A stretch of 64,000 bases of DNA from Streptomyces glomeratus (GCF_021462825.1 NZ_JAKEEB010000011.1:162708-226707), one strand, 5' to 3'. Shown: positions 49,996 through 59,231, counted from the stretch's first letter. Numbers and translations are program-made. Notes: generated by a model not told the origin, from the sequence alone.

Positions 49996-50040
49996 CTATG
50001 ACAGCGGTCATAGTAGCCAGTTCTATGACGCCGGTCATAG
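49996..50040. promoter_or_regulatory. Twin TetR operators
   Basis: CTATGAC-AGCG-GTCATAG (49996-50013) and CTATGAC-GCCG-GTCATAG (50023-50040). Both have perfect 7-bp arms and a 4-nt centre; spacing is 27 bp centre to centre. They lie in the divergent promoter of the dehydrogenase and TetR genes. Confidence 0.85.
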
Positions 50041-50079
50041 GGTGGGCGGGAAACGAGGTGCCCAGCCGGGAGGTCGACG

Positions 50080-50685
50080 ATGGCGGCGTCCGAGCGCGGG
50101 CCGCGGGAGCGGATGGTCTTCAGCGCGGCCCAGTTGATCCGGCGCGACGGCGTCACGGCGACCGGCATGCGCGAGGTCGCCGCCCACGCGGGGGCTCCGC
50201 GCGGCTCGCTCCAGCACTACTTCCCCGGCGGCAAGGAACAGCTCGTCAACGAGGCGGTGGACTGGGCGGGCCGGTACGCGGCGGGGCGCGTCGGGCGCTT
50301 TCTCGCGCAACTGCCCGAGCCGACGCCGAGCGGGCTGTTCGCCGCGATGGTCCGGCAGTGGACCGACGAGTACCGGTCGGCCGGGTTCGCCGGGGGCTGC
50401 CCGGTCGCCGCGGCGACCGTGGACTGCGCGGAGGGACGCGACTCCACCCGGGCGGCGGCCGCGGCCGCGTTCGCGCGCTGGACGCGCCCGGTGGCCGACG
50501 CCCTGACCGGCATGGGCGTTCCGGCGGAGCGGGCCGAGTCGCTCGCGACCCTCATGATCAGCGCACTGGAGGGCGCCCTCCTGATCGCCCGTTCCGAACG
50601 GGACGTACGCGCCCTGACGACCGTGGTGCGGGAACTGGGACCCCTGCTCGACGCGAGCGTCGTACGGCAGGCGTCGGGCGGCTGA
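50080..50685 (+). CDS. TetR family regulator (LmrA/YxaF-like)
   Basis: 201 aa. HTH at about 8-55 (ERMVFSAAQLIRRDGVTATG, GAPRGSLQHYFPGGKEQL), C-terminal domain with GFAGGCPVAAATVD, the motif of the LmrA/YxaF subgroup. Probably represses itself and the divergent dehydrogenase through the twin palindromes. ATG at 50080 in good context. Confidence 0.9.
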   Translation: MAASERGPRERMVFSAAQLIRRDGVTATGMREVAAHAGAPRGSLQHYFPGGKEQLVNEAVDWAGRYAAGRVGRFLAQLPEPTPSGLFAAMVRQWTDEYRSAGFAGGCPVAAATVDCAEGRDSTRAAAAAAFARWTRPVADALTGMGVPAERAESLATLMISALEGALLIARSERDVRALTTVVRELGPLLDASVVRQASGG

Positions 50686-50801
50686 CGTGGTCCTACGCCC
50701 TGCGACGCAGGACGCACGGCCGATGGTCCGGCGATCACCGCGCTCCTAGGCTGCCGGAGGGGCCCGCTCACATCCTCCGCGCCCCCGTGAGGAGAACCGC
50801 C

Positions 50802-51212
50802 ATGGCCGTCGACGCCCGAAGCCACATCCGGATCGCCCGCCCGTCCCGGGACCTGGCCGCAGCCGAGCGGTTCTGGACCGGAGGGCTCGGACTGCCGGTG
50901 GTGTGCCGGATCGAGGGAGGTCCGCAGCCGGGTGAGCACGACCTGCTCATGCTCGGGCTGCCCGGGGCCGGATGGCATCTGGAACTCGTCCACGAGGCAG
51001 GCCGGCCGGTCGAGCCCCGTCCCACCGAGGAGGATCTCCTCGTCGTCTACCTCGACGAGCCGGTCTCCGACGAGCTGGTCGCCCTGCTGGAGAAGCACGG
51101 CGGCAGGCGGGTGCTCTCGCCCAACCCGTACTGGAACGAGTGGGGTGTCACGATCGAGGACCCCGACGGCTACCGGCTGGTGCTCTGCCGTCGCGGCTGG
51201 TCCAACGCATAG
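50802..51212 (+). CDS. VOC (glyoxalase/dioxygenase) superfamily protein 1
   Basis: 136 aa, paired beta-alpha-beta-beta-beta modules. SHIRIARPSRDLAAAERFWTGGLGL at the start, DLLMLGLPGAGWHLELVHE and GVTIEDPDGYRLVLCRRGW at the end; metal ligands His8 and Glu/His positions plausible. Substrate unknown. GAGGAGAA upstream of the ATG. Confidence 0.85.
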   Translation: MAVDARSHIRIARPSRDLAAAERFWTGGLGLPVVCRIEGGPQPGEHDLLMLGLPGAGWHLELVHEAGRPVEPRPTEEDLLVVYLDEPVSDELVALLEKHGGRRVLSPNPYWNEWGVTIEDPDGYRLVLCRRGWSNA

Positions 51213-51262
51213 GTGCGGCGTGCCGCGCCGGAAGGACCCCGCCCTGCCGTTAGCCTCCGCCC

Positions 51263-51613
51263 GTGATCAATGGCGCGCACATCGTGATGTACTCCCGCGA
51301 CGCCGAGGCGGACCGCGGCTTCTTCCGGGACGTGCTCGGCTGGCCGTACGTCGACGCGGGCCACGGCTGGCTCATCTTCGAGGCACCGCCCGCCGAACTG
51401 GCCTTCCACCCGGCCGAGGGCGAGCCCTCGCACGAGCTCATGCTGATGTGCGACGACCTCGATGCCACCACAGCCGAACTCACCGCGAAGGGAGTCGAGT
51501 TCACACAGCCGGTCACCGAGGCCGGCTGGGGCAGGGTCACCGCCTTCCGGCTGCCCGGCGGAGGGCACATCAGCCTCTACCAGCCGCTCCACCCGCGGGC
51601 GCACGGCCGGTGA
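51263..51613 (+). CDS. VOC superfamily protein 2
   Basis: 116 aa from GTG 51263. NGAHIVMYSRDAEADRGFFRDVLGWPYVDAGHGWLIF and GGGHISLYQP: the usual VOC strands with metal-binding His/Glu. Its last 44 nt overlap the 3' end of the convergent NACHT gene. Confidence 0.85.
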   Translation: MINGAHIVMYSRDAEADRGFFRDVLGWPYVDAGHGWLIFEAPPAELAFHPAEGEPSHELMLMCDDLDATTAELTAKGVEFTQPVTEAGWGRVTAFRLPGGGHISLYQPLHPRAHGR

Positions 51614-53672
51614 CCACACGTTCCTGCGGATCCGGGGACGCTCCGGTCCCTCCCGCCCTGTTGAGGTGGTCGCGGAGTGCCTGGTGGCGGAACTGGTAGA
51701 CGGGACCCACCGCCCGCAGCAGACCCAGGCGGTGCGCATCGTCCAGGAACGGCATGAGCGGGTACGGCAGGCGACCTTGCCGGGACAGCCGGTACGTGGC
51801 GGCCGAGAACGCCAGCCAGGCGTGGTGGGGACCCGCGAGCATCCCGGTGGTGACCGCGATACCGAGACCGCCGATGGCGCCCGACAGGAAGCCGATCCCG
51901 ATCCCGAGGAACAGTCCCACGCCCACCGCGATCGTGAGGCCGTAGGTGAGTCCGAACACGCACGCGCGCAGCACCTCCAGCCGCCGGTCGGCCGCAAGAT
52001 GGTCGGGCGGGGTCAGCGGGCCGTCCTCGGCCGAGGGGCTCTCGATCCACTCCATGAAGCCGGTGGTGAAGGCGTGGGCCAGGGCGGCCGCGACCACCAG
52101 GGCGGCGAGCCGGTCGGCGGGCCGCATACCCATCAGGTACAGCAGGGATCCGAGCGGGAGGCCGAGCCCGAGAGCGAAGGTGGCATGGTGCAGCAGAGCG
52201 TGGACCAGTCCCCGGAAGCGCCCCCGCACACGCCGCCTGGCGTAGGCCGGGACGCTGTCCGGCCAGTGGCGTGCCCCCAACCAGGCCGCGCAGCCGCTGG
52301 AGGCCCCGAACATCACGCTGCCGAGGTAGCTCCCGGAGGGGAAGAAGAGCCAGGAGGCAGTCGCGAGCGCCAGGCCGGAGAGCACGGCCACGACGACGCC
52401 GAAGGCGGCGCAGACGGCGGGGCTGAGAGCGCCTGTGGTCCTGGCCAGTCCCCACCAGGGGAGGTCCGGCTTGTCCGGGGTCAGGGACGCCAGGTAGCCC
52501 AGCCAGCGTGTGATGTCCCGGGGCTCATGGCGACGGCTTGGCGCCGTGCGGTCGAAGGGTTCGTCACGGGGGCCGCGACGCTCGACGACGGCGGGGATCA
52601 GTGCGTCGAAGAGATGGCCGCGCAGTTCGTCCGCGTCGCGGAAGCCGTCCGGTGCGAGGAGCACGGCCGGATCGGCGTCCTCGTAGGCGGTACGGAGAAG
52701 CCAGAGGCCGAGCGGTGACGCGGCGACCTCCGCGAGCACCGCGGCCGGTGCGTCGGGCGGGCAGGTGGTGCGCAGCGCGTCGAGGACCGACTCCCAGGAG
52801 GGTTCCCGGTCGACGCGCAGACAGCGGTCCAGGTAGTCCGCCGCGGCCTCGGGGGAGAGGCGGTCGGGCTCGATGACCAGCGCCGAGGTGAAGGGCTTCC
52901 CCGGTTTCCGTACGGCCTGCTCGTACTCGGCCGTGCGGCAGGTGAGGATCAGCCGGGCGTCCTCGGCACAGGATCTGTTGAGCGCCTTCACGGCGGCGGT
53001 GCGGGCGAGCGGGGGGAGTTCGTCGAGTCCGTCCAGGACGGGCAGGACATGCCGCTGGTCGACGAGCTTCCGGCAGATCGCGGGCCGCTGGGCCTTCGGG
53101 GCCAGCGTGGGGTAGTCGTGCGCCAGCCGGTGCGCGACCCAGTCGTTCAGCCGCTCGAACGTCGCGGGGTTCCAGTCGGCCACCGACAGCAGGACCGGAA
53201 CGGCGTCGTCGGCACCGTCTTCGGCACGGCGCTCCAGCAGCTCCCGTACGAGTTGCACCGCCAGCGTGGTCTTGCCGGAGCCCGCCTCCCCGATGATCAC
53301 CAGTCGGCGGCGCGTCATGCGCAGGAACTCGGTGACCAGCGGCTCGAGGTTCTGCCCGGTGAACCGGAGCTTCAGCGAGGACGGCGTCAGGTTCCGCGCG
53401 CCGGCCATCAGCGTGCGGTCGGTCACGGTGTGCCAGGGCACGGCGATCGCGTCGGGATCGTCGAGTTGAAGACGGTCGACGGCCTCCTGCCGCCACTGCC
53501 GGGTCACCAGGTCCGCAAGTTCCTGCCGTGCTCTGGACAGCGCCGATGCCGGATCCAGATGCACCCCGCCGAGGATGAGCCCGGAATTGGCGAACGAGCC
53601 GTCCACGGCGATCGCCGGGCCGCTGTCCCGTACCTCCGCACGGCGTCGGCGGAATCTCCCGAGGAAGCTCAT
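51570..53672 (-). CDS. NACHT-domain STAND NTPase with C-terminal membrane domain
   Basis: 700 aa. Residues 16-32 hold a motif (DSGPAIAVDGSFANSGL) shared with the adjacent small membrane protein. NTPase: Walker A IIGEAGSGKTTL (about 126-137), Walker B LPVLDGLDELPP (about 210-221), sensor-like RLILTCRTAEYE. The C-terminal 300 residues hold about eight TM segments, so this is a membrane-tethered NACHT protein. Actinobacterial NACHT/STAND proteins act in conflict or regulatory systems, where the NTPase oligomerises on a signal. Encoded 9 nt after the small membrane protein in one operon. Confidence 0.88.
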   Translation of the reverse strand: MSFLGRFRRRRAEVRDSGPAIAVDGSFANSGLILGGVHLDPASALSRARQELADLVTRQWRQEAVDRLQLDDPDAIAVPWHTVTDRTLMAGARNLTPSSLKLRFTGQNLEPLVTEFLRMTRRRLVIIGEAGSGKTTLAVQLVRELLERRAEDGADDAVPVLLSVADWNPATFERLNDWVAHRLAHDYPTLAPKAQRPAICRKLVDQRHVLPVLDGLDELPPLARTAAVKALNRSCAEDARLILTCRTAEYEQAVRKPGKPFTSALVIEPDRLSPEAAADYLDRCLRVDREPSWESVLDALRTTCPPDAPAAVLAEVAASPLGLWLLRTAYEDADPAVLLAPDGFRDADELRGHLFDALIPAVVERRGPRDEPFDRTAPSRRHEPRDITRWLGYLASLTPDKPDLPWWGLARTTGALSPAVCAAFGVVVAVLSGLALATASWLFFPSGSYLGSVMFGASSGCAAWLGARHWPDSVPAYARRRVRGRFRGLVHALLHHATFALGLGLPLGSLLYLMGMRPADRLAALVVAAALAHAFTTGFMEWIESPSAEDGPLTPPDHLAADRRLEVLRACVFGLTYGLTIAVGVGLFLGIGIGFLSGAIGGLGIAVTTGMLAGPHHAWLAFSAATYRLSRQGRLPYPLMPFLDDAHRLGLLRAVGPVYQFRHQALRDHLNRAGGTGASPDPQERVVTGRAPAGGAAGRG

Positions 53673-53681
53673 GCCCGCCCC

Positions 53682-54110
53682 TCAGTCCCAGCGGATACCG
53701 GTGTTGGCGTCCGAGTCCCGCGACGCGTGCGCGTCCCCGGTCCGCTCCGCGGTGATCTCACCGCTTGCAGGGGCGTCGTCGCCCTTCGGCGCCACCACGC
53801 CGGAGTTGGCCCGGCCTCCGGGCCCGGCGATGGCATGTCCCGTGTCGGACGCCCGGATCACCAAGCGCCGTTCCGGGTCCGTGGCTCCCGCGGGGTCCGC
53901 GCCGGTCGGGGTCGGTCGCGCCGGGAGCGCGGCCCAGATTCCCACGCCCACCGCGGCGACGGCCGCCAGGCAGGACACCACCGTCGCCAGGTGGTCGGCC
54001 CGGCCCCAGCGCAGCACCGTGAGCAGCACACCCAGCCCGGCCACGGCCGCGCAGCTCACTATGAGGACGATTCGTCGAACGTTCACTCCCCTCATCATGC
54101 TGAACGCCAT
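53682..54110 (-). CDS. Small membrane protein with two TG-A-A-ANTG repeats
   Basis: 142 aa (an inner ATG at 54098 is equally possible). Two TM segments (about 12-33 and 42-61), a Pro-rich linker, and two repeats: SDTGHAIAGPGGRANSGV (about 88-105) and RTGDAHASRDSDANTGI (about 123-139). The same motif recurs near the N terminus of the NACHT protein encoded 9 nt downstream. The shared motif suggests the two proteins interact or belong to one device. No known family recognised. Confidence 0.7.
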   Translation of the reverse strand: MAFSMMRGVNVRRIVLIVSCAAVAGLGVLLTVLRWGRADHLATVVSCLAAVAAVGVGIWAALPARPTPTGADPAGATDPERRLVIRASDTGHAIAGPGGRANSGVVAPKGDDAPASGEITAERTGDAHASRDSDANTGIRWD

Positions 54111-54159
54111 GACCGGCGTGGAGCGTTGACCGTAAGTGACCGCTTCTGAACGAAGGGTC

Positions 54160-54465
54160 TCAGTCTTCGGTGCGGTCCGTCGTCAGATACGCGATGACCA
54201 TGCCGCCGAGCATCCTGCGGGAGTGCGGGCGCAGGTCCGCGGCCAGCAGGTCCCGGCCGAACAGCGACCCGAACGTATGCCGGTTGGCGACCCGGAAGAA
54301 GCAGAACGAGCTGATCAGCGCATGGAGGTCGACGGCGTCGACGTCGGCCGTGAACAGCCCGGAGGCGCGGCCCGCGGCCAGGATGCGGACGGTCACCTCC
54401 AGCGCCGGCGAGCCGATCGTGCCCAGCTCCTGCGGCGCGGCGATGTGCCGGCCCAGCCGATCCCG
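54160..54465 (-). pseudogene. TetR regulator C-terminal fragment
   Basis: Reads DRLGRHIAAPQELGTIGSPA and then LEVTVRILAAGRASGLFTADVDAVDLHALISSFCFFRVANRHTFGSLFGRD, the ligand-domain end of an AcrR/TetR protein. The HTH part is absent; the frame continues upstream into unrelated sequence. Start codons offered (GTG 54396) give only 78 residues. A remnant. Confidence 0.7.
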
Positions 54466-54610
54466 CTCGCCGCGTAGCCCAGCATGAGCAGTGGCAGAGC
54501 GGGGACCAGGGCCGCCGCCAGCGGCATGAGCGGGAACAGGGACATCGCGAGTCCGCCGCCGAACAGCGGGCGGGACGGACGGATGCGGATCGGCGACCAG
54601 GCCGCCGGCC
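54440..54610 (-). pseudogene. MFS transporter fragment fused to the TetR remnant
   Basis: In another frame the minus strand reads RPLFGGGLAMSLFPLMPLAA and then LVPALPLLMLGYAASGIGWAG, a piece of two adjacent MFS TM segments. It joins the TetR remnant at about 54450. A deletion probably removed the rest of both genes. Confidence 0.6.
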
Positions 54611-54650
54611 GGTTTCAGGGTCTAGACCACAATGGTTCGCGCCCGCCGGG

Positions 54651-56027
54651 TCATCCCGTGCCGTTCCCGTCCCACAGCTCCGCGTGCCGCCGGTGCGCCT
54701 CCGTCAGTCCGTGACGGAAGTACCGGTCGTAGTACTCGTCCTCCACGTGGTGGGCCTGGAGCCAGATGCCCGGGACGTGAAGGGCGTCGGTGTGCGCGGG
54801 GAAACGGCCGTGCGTCGAGAGGACGTACGCACACACGTCCCTGGCGCAGTCGACGACCCGCTCGTCGTACTCACGGGCCTCGGCCAGATAGCGCTGCCCG
54901 TAGTCGTCCTTGTAGATGCGGGTGAAGACGTCCTTGTCGGTGTAGATGCCGTCGGGGCCGAACTTCGACCTGACCACCGTGTCCACGGCCTCCGCCATGG
55001 AGGGGTACGCCGGCGGGCAGGCGGCCGTGATCAGCGGCTCGCCGTCGGGCGAGGCGAGGCCGACCGGGTGTGCGCGCAGCGTCGCGTACCGCGGCAGCGG
55101 GACATGCCAGCGCCAGACGTCGGCGAGGCGCCAGCGCGGGGTCACGAACGTGAAGCCGAGCATCCTGCCGTACGTCCGCGAGAACTTCGGGTCGCCCAGC
55201 GCGATCTGCGGATTGAGGGAGGCGTGGATCCAGGCGCCGAGGCCCATCGCCTCGGCCGTCAGCATCAGGTTCTGCAGCAGCAGGTCCGCCTCGATCTGGG
55301 TGCGCACGGGGCCGAGCGCGCCCAGCGGCAGTTTCAGGTCCGCGTTCAGGAACCCGTTCGCGATCCACTTCCGCACCCCGGCCGGGCGGTAGAAGTTCCG
55401 GTCGTCGACCAGCGTGGGCCGTACCCCGTCCGGCTGCGTGAGCAGATACATCAGGGCGTTGATGTACTGGTGGGACAGATCGACGACCGGGAAGAAGACG
55501 GTGCTGCCCGGCACATTGGACAGGAACCGGTTGGAGTCCAGGTACGCCGGGAAGTCGCGCATCCCCTCGGCGACGTCGAGGCGGTGGTCGAGCACCCGCA
55601 CCTTGGCCCGGCGCGCCCGGGCCACCAGCGTCCCGGCGTCGAACGGCTCCTGCGGCGCCGGGGGCAGTCTGCGCAGGAAGTAGGTGCCCGTGTCGTTGAT
55701 CATGAAGAAGTGGGTGCCCTGCGCGTTGTCCGGGCTGCCCGCGGTCCGCCCCGTCATCGTGAGGTTGGGTTTGGCCATGATCGGCGTCCCGTTCCGCGGG
55801 TCCTCGAAGGGCCGGTCGGGCATGGTCAGGCCGGTGGAGCCGGTCATCGCGATCAGCACCGCCTCCTCCAGCTCCGACAGAGGTTGCGGGGCGTGCGGGG
55901 AGCGGTAGGTCATGGACCCGGCGGACACCGTGGCGCCCCGGCTGACACGATGGGTACGGCGGTGCCAGACCGTCTCCAGCAGCGGCCGGGTGAAGAGGTC
56001 CCGCAGACCGCGGGTGTGGTCAGTCAT
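54651..56027 (-). CDS. Nitroreductase-like protein encoded with the heme fusion enzyme
   Basis: 458 aa. It has GFTFVTPRWRLADVW and ADLLLQNLMLTAEAMGLGAWIHASLNPQIALGD, recalling the nitroreductase fold (helix with GLGAWIH), and an N-terminal part with FFMINDTGTYFLRRLP. Its ATG lies 8 bp inside the upstream gene for the heme fusion, so the two are coupled. A flavin-using partner in lipid or hydroperoxide metabolism is plausible, not shown. RBS GGAGGC upstream of the ATG. Confidence 0.72.
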   Translation of the reverse strand: MTDHTRGLRDLFTRPLLETVWHRRTHRVSRGATVSAGSMTYRSPHAPQPLSELEEAVLIAMTGSTGLTMPDRPFEDPRNGTPIMAKPNLTMTGRTAGSPDNAQGTHFFMINDTGTYFLRRLPPAPQEPFDAGTLVARARRAKVRVLDHRLDVAEGMRDFPAYLDSNRFLSNVPGSTVFFPVVDLSHQYINALMYLLTQPDGVRPTLVDDRNFYRPAGVRKWIANGFLNADLKLPLGALGPVRTQIEADLLLQNLMLTAEAMGLGAWIHASLNPQIALGDPKFSRTYGRMLGFTFVTPRWRLADVWRWHVPLPRYATLRAHPVGLASPDGEPLITAACPPAYPSMAEAVDTVVRSKFGPDGIYTDKDVFTRIYKDDYGQRYLAEAREYDERVVDCARDVCAYVLSTHGRFPAHTDALHVPGIWLQAHHVEDEYYDRYFRHGLTEAHRRHAELWDGNGTG

Positions 56028-58896
56028 CCGAGCCTCCGTCCGCCGTCGGCCGTACCGTGCGCCAGGGCGCGAACGCGCTCGCGTCCCGCGGCAGCAGCGC
56101 CGCGAGCTCCGGGCAGTGCCGCAGGATCACGGACTTCATACCGCCCTTCTCCACCCAGTCGATGCCCAGCGGGGTGTACACCTCGGGCCGGTAGTCGACG
56201 GTCAGGAAACGGTCCGACTGCAACCGGCGGCTGGCCATCAGGACGAAGACGCGGAACGCGGTGTCGCTGAACCCGAATCCGGTCGGCGGGTTCTCCGCGA
56301 ACAGGCCCACCACCGTGTCGATCTCGTCGACCGAGCGGTACACCTCCTTCAGCCGGGTCAGCGTCTCGGCGTTCTCGGTGAGTTCCTCGAATGAGCGGAT
56401 GCGCCGCCTGTGCAGACCCGCGCGGAAGTCGTTGTAGCGGGGCACTCCGCGGCGCCGGGTGCGCACCAGGTCGACCACCGACAGATCGATGATCTCGCCG
56501 TCGCGCTCGAAGTGCTGGAGCGCGCGCGGGAAGTTGTGCAGGGTGATGGCGCCAGGGTGGGCGATGCCGAACGAGTAGAGCGTGTTCGCCAGGCCCGTCT
56601 TGCGGATCCGCGGCTCGGCCGCGCCGCCCTGGATGTCCGCCAATTCGACCGTCTCCAGCCGCTGGCCGAAGTGATGCTCGCACAGCTCGAAGTCGTCGGG
56701 GATCAGCGGATGCATGCGATAGACGGTGACGAAGTCCTCGGTCAGCGAGTACGGCGCCGCATGGTGGTCCGGCAGCGTCCGCGGGATGCCCTTGAGGGAG
56801 TGCGCCTCGAACAGCCACAGGCCGAGCTGGTCGAGCCAGTTCCTGGGCGGACCCTGCCAGTTGGTCCTCAGCGCGAGGTCGATGGCCTCCGTGGCGAGGA
56901 TCGCCGGTGTCCACTCCACCGTGTGGATCTTGGCGATCAGCGCCGAGACCACCAGCCGCGCGGTCTGGTGGACGCGCTCCTCGCCCATCGACGGGTACTC
57001 GGCGCGCAGTGCCTCGCAGACCGCGTTGTGCTCCCGCGCGAACAGCGTGTGCATCGCGCTCAGACCCATCCACCAGTTGTCCTGGAAGCCGGTGAGCGGG
57101 ATGCCCTGGGGTCCGACCGGGAGGTGGCCGTCCTCCAGACGCAGCCCCGCCCCGCCGTCGGGCTCGCGCAGCAGACGGGCGGTCCGCTCGTCCCCGCCGT
57201 ACACCTCGGAACCGTCCCACCAGTGCGAGACGGTGTTGCCGAACAGGACCGGGGGCCGGCCCCCGGGGACCTCGACGCCCACGTTGTCGGCGAACCGCAT
57301 CACCCGTTCGGCCGGTCCCCCCGGGGTGTTGTGCCAGGGCGCGCCGCCCGGCGGCAGCGGCACCTCGACGGACGGGCCGCCCGGCGCATGGCGGCGGTGG
57401 TTGACCCAGTCGTGCACCTGGAACTGGATCCAGGCGGCCGCGAGGACGTTCAGCGAGGTCGCCGGCAGGAACCGGTCCCGGTCCAGCAGTGCGCGGCTGA
57501 CCGTGACCGGGTTCGGGGTGTCGAAGAGGCCGGGCCGGTAGTCGGGCTTCAGATTGCGGCCGAAGGTGGCGCCCACCGCGCCCATGCGGGGGTCGGACAG
57601 ATCGCCGTACGTGCCGTCGTACGACCGCTCCGTGCGCAGCCGCTCCGGAGGCGGCTCCGGCACCGGCTGGGCCTTCGGCGGGGCCTCGCGGGGTTCGGTG
57701 TCGATCAAGTTGCGCCGGCGCAGCGTCCTGCGCAGGAACACCAGGTTCAGCAGGCTCAGCGGCAATGGCAGCCGGTGCCAGGGGACATAGCGGTTCAGCA
57801 ACCCGAAGGCCGCGCTCGCCGGCGGTGCCAGTAGCCGGTTGCGCAACGGCTCGGGGGTCACGAACGCGAGCCCCTGCCGGTGGGCGCTGCTAGCCCGGTA
57901 GGCGGCCTTGCGGGCACGGTTGATGTTGCCGAGCGGGCGGAACTCGTCCGTGGTGTACCAGGGGTTGAAGGAGAGCGCGTCGATGCGCTCGGCGGCGGCC
58001 CGGGCCCGGGCCTCGTCCACGTCCTGACTCGGAACGGTCAGCCGCGCGACGGGTACGACCGGCGCGTGCGCCCACTCCACCGAGGCGTCCTCGACCGGTG
58101 TGCGCCGCTCGTCCACGAACCGCTGGACGCACAGCTCGAAGACGACGTCCGTCCTCGCCAGCCGCTGCGCGATCTCACGGTGCAGGAAGTCGGGGTCCTT
58201 GCGGTCGGGCGGAAGCGCGGGCGCGGTGCCCGGCGCCGGGCGCAGCAGATAGCGCACCGGCCCGGCGGCGCCCCACAGGACCGCCCCCCGGCTGAAGTAG
58301 GTCTCGGCGGCCAGGGAGGTGACCGTGTGCCGGGTCGCGGCGCGGACGGTGCGGCGCATACGGTTCGCGGTGACGAGGCCCACCGCCAGCGGCAGCTTCA
58401 CGAACAGCCCGAACGCCTTCTGCAGCGGGGTGCGGGCCCCCGCCATCGCCCTGGCGAACGCCACGAACTCCCGCGCGTCGCGGGCGTGCGAGACCGGGTG
58501 GCTGGTCGCGAGCAGATCGTGGCTCTCCCGCTCCGTCACCCGCACCCGTACGGCCGCCCCGCGCAGGTCGGGCGACCCGTCACCCTGCCGGATGCCGCTC
58601 GCGTTGGAGAGCCGCACGATCGCCGGGTACTCGGCCCCCGGCCGGGCGAACCCGACCCGCAGATCGGCGGGCAGGTCGTCATGGAAGCGCAGCCGGGCGT
58701 TCTCCACCGCGAGCGGCGCCTTGGCGTGGAAGGCGCGCGACACCCCGCCGCCGGCGGCCCGGCCGTTGCGTATCTGGACCTCCATCAGCTCCTTGGCAAG
58801 GCGCTCGAACACCAGCCGTTCCGCCTCGGGACTGCCGCCTTGGTATCGCTCGTACTGCTGATCGTGCTGCTGCTCGCGCTGCTCGCCTTGGGCCAT
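56020..58896 (-). CDS. Fusion of a catalase-related domain and an alpha-dioxygenase-like heme domain
   Basis: 958 aa from ATG 58896 (GAAGGAAACG upstream; the longer frame to 58926 is less likely). Residues about 20-345 are catalase-related: RAFHAKAPL (His57), IVRLSNASG, and RPLGNINRARKAAY with an RxxxY heme-tyrosine pattern (Arg329/Tyr333). Residues about 420-950 are a COX-superfamily/alpha-DOX-like peroxidase: distal HDW at 495-497, TLFAREHN (about 617-624), IHTVEWTP (about 657-664), and YRMH at 726-729, i.e. catalytic Tyr plus proximal His. Alpha-DOX makes 2-hydroperoxy fatty acids; catalase-related hemoproteins (allene oxide synthase-like) process hydroperoxides. The fusion suggests a one-polypeptide oxylipin enzyme. 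Confidence 0.85.
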   Translation of the reverse strand: MAQGEQREQQHDQQYERYQGGSPEAERLVFERLAKELMEVQIRNGRAAGGGVSRAFHAKAPLAVENARLRFHDDLPADLRVGFARPGAEYPAIVRLSNASGIRQGDGSPDLRGAAVRVRVTERESHDLLATSHPVSHARDAREFVAFARAMAGARTPLQKAFGLFVKLPLAVGLVTANRMRRTVRAATRHTVTSLAAETYFSRGAVLWGAAGPVRYLLRPAPGTAPALPPDRKDPDFLHREIAQRLARTDVVFELCVQRFVDERRTPVEDASVEWAHAPVVPVARLTVPSQDVDEARARAAAERIDALSFNPWYTTDEFRPLGNINRARKAAYRASSAHRQGLAFVTPEPLRNRLLAPPASAAFGLLNRYVPWHRLPLPLSLLNLVFLRRTLRRRNLIDTEPREAPPKAQPVPEPPPERLRTERSYDGTYGDLSDPRMGAVGATFGRNLKPDYRPGLFDTPNPVTVSRALLDRDRFLPATSLNVLAAAWIQFQVHDWVNHRRHAPGGPSVEVPLPPGGAPWHNTPGGPAERVMRFADNVGVEVPGGRPPVLFGNTVSHWWDGSEVYGGDERTARLLREPDGGAGLRLEDGHLPVGPQGIPLTGFQDNWWMGLSAMHTLFAREHNAVCEALRAEYPSMGEERVHQTARLVVSALIAKIHTVEWTPAILATEAIDLALRTNWQGPPRNWLDQLGLWLFEAHSLKGIPRTLPDHHAAPYSLTEDFVTVYRMHPLIPDDFELCEHHFGQRLETVELADIQGGAAEPRIRKTGLANTLYSFGIAHPGAITLHNFPRALQHFERDGEIIDLSVVDLVRTRRRGVPRYNDFRAGLHRRRIRSFEELTENAETLTRLKEVYRSVDEIDTVVGLFAENPPTGFGFSDTAFRVFVLMASRRLQSDRFLTVDYRPEVYTPLGIDWVEKGGMKSVILRHCPELAALLPRDASAFAPWRTVRPTADGGSDD

Positions 58897-59231
58897 CGGT
58901 CGTTTCCTTCGTGCGGATACCTGCACAGGGAGCCAGCACGGTATCGGCCCTGCGGGGTGTGCCCACAGTGGCGGTTCCCGCCGATGTGCGCGGTCTCTTC
59001 TGGTCTACGAACATTGCGGCGAACAGCGGTGTATGCGCATGTCACGGTGACGGCCGGAAACCAGTTCGGAAACCGGGAGGTACCTCGCCTTCTCCTCCTC
59101 TCCCAGCAGCCCCAAGCGGCGCGGGCCGAGGTTGGCCGAGAAATGACTGGTCCTCGCCGACGACAGGGCCCGGGCCACCGCGTGCGGACGTGGCGAGTGC
59201 CGCGAAGCGGGTGGCCCGGGCCGGAGCGGTC
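58897..59231. other. Intergenic region
   Basis: 335 nt between terB end and the heme-fusion start (both minus strand). It should hold the promoter of the heme fusion; 58900-59090 has no recognised gene. Nothing else seen. Confidence 0.4.
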
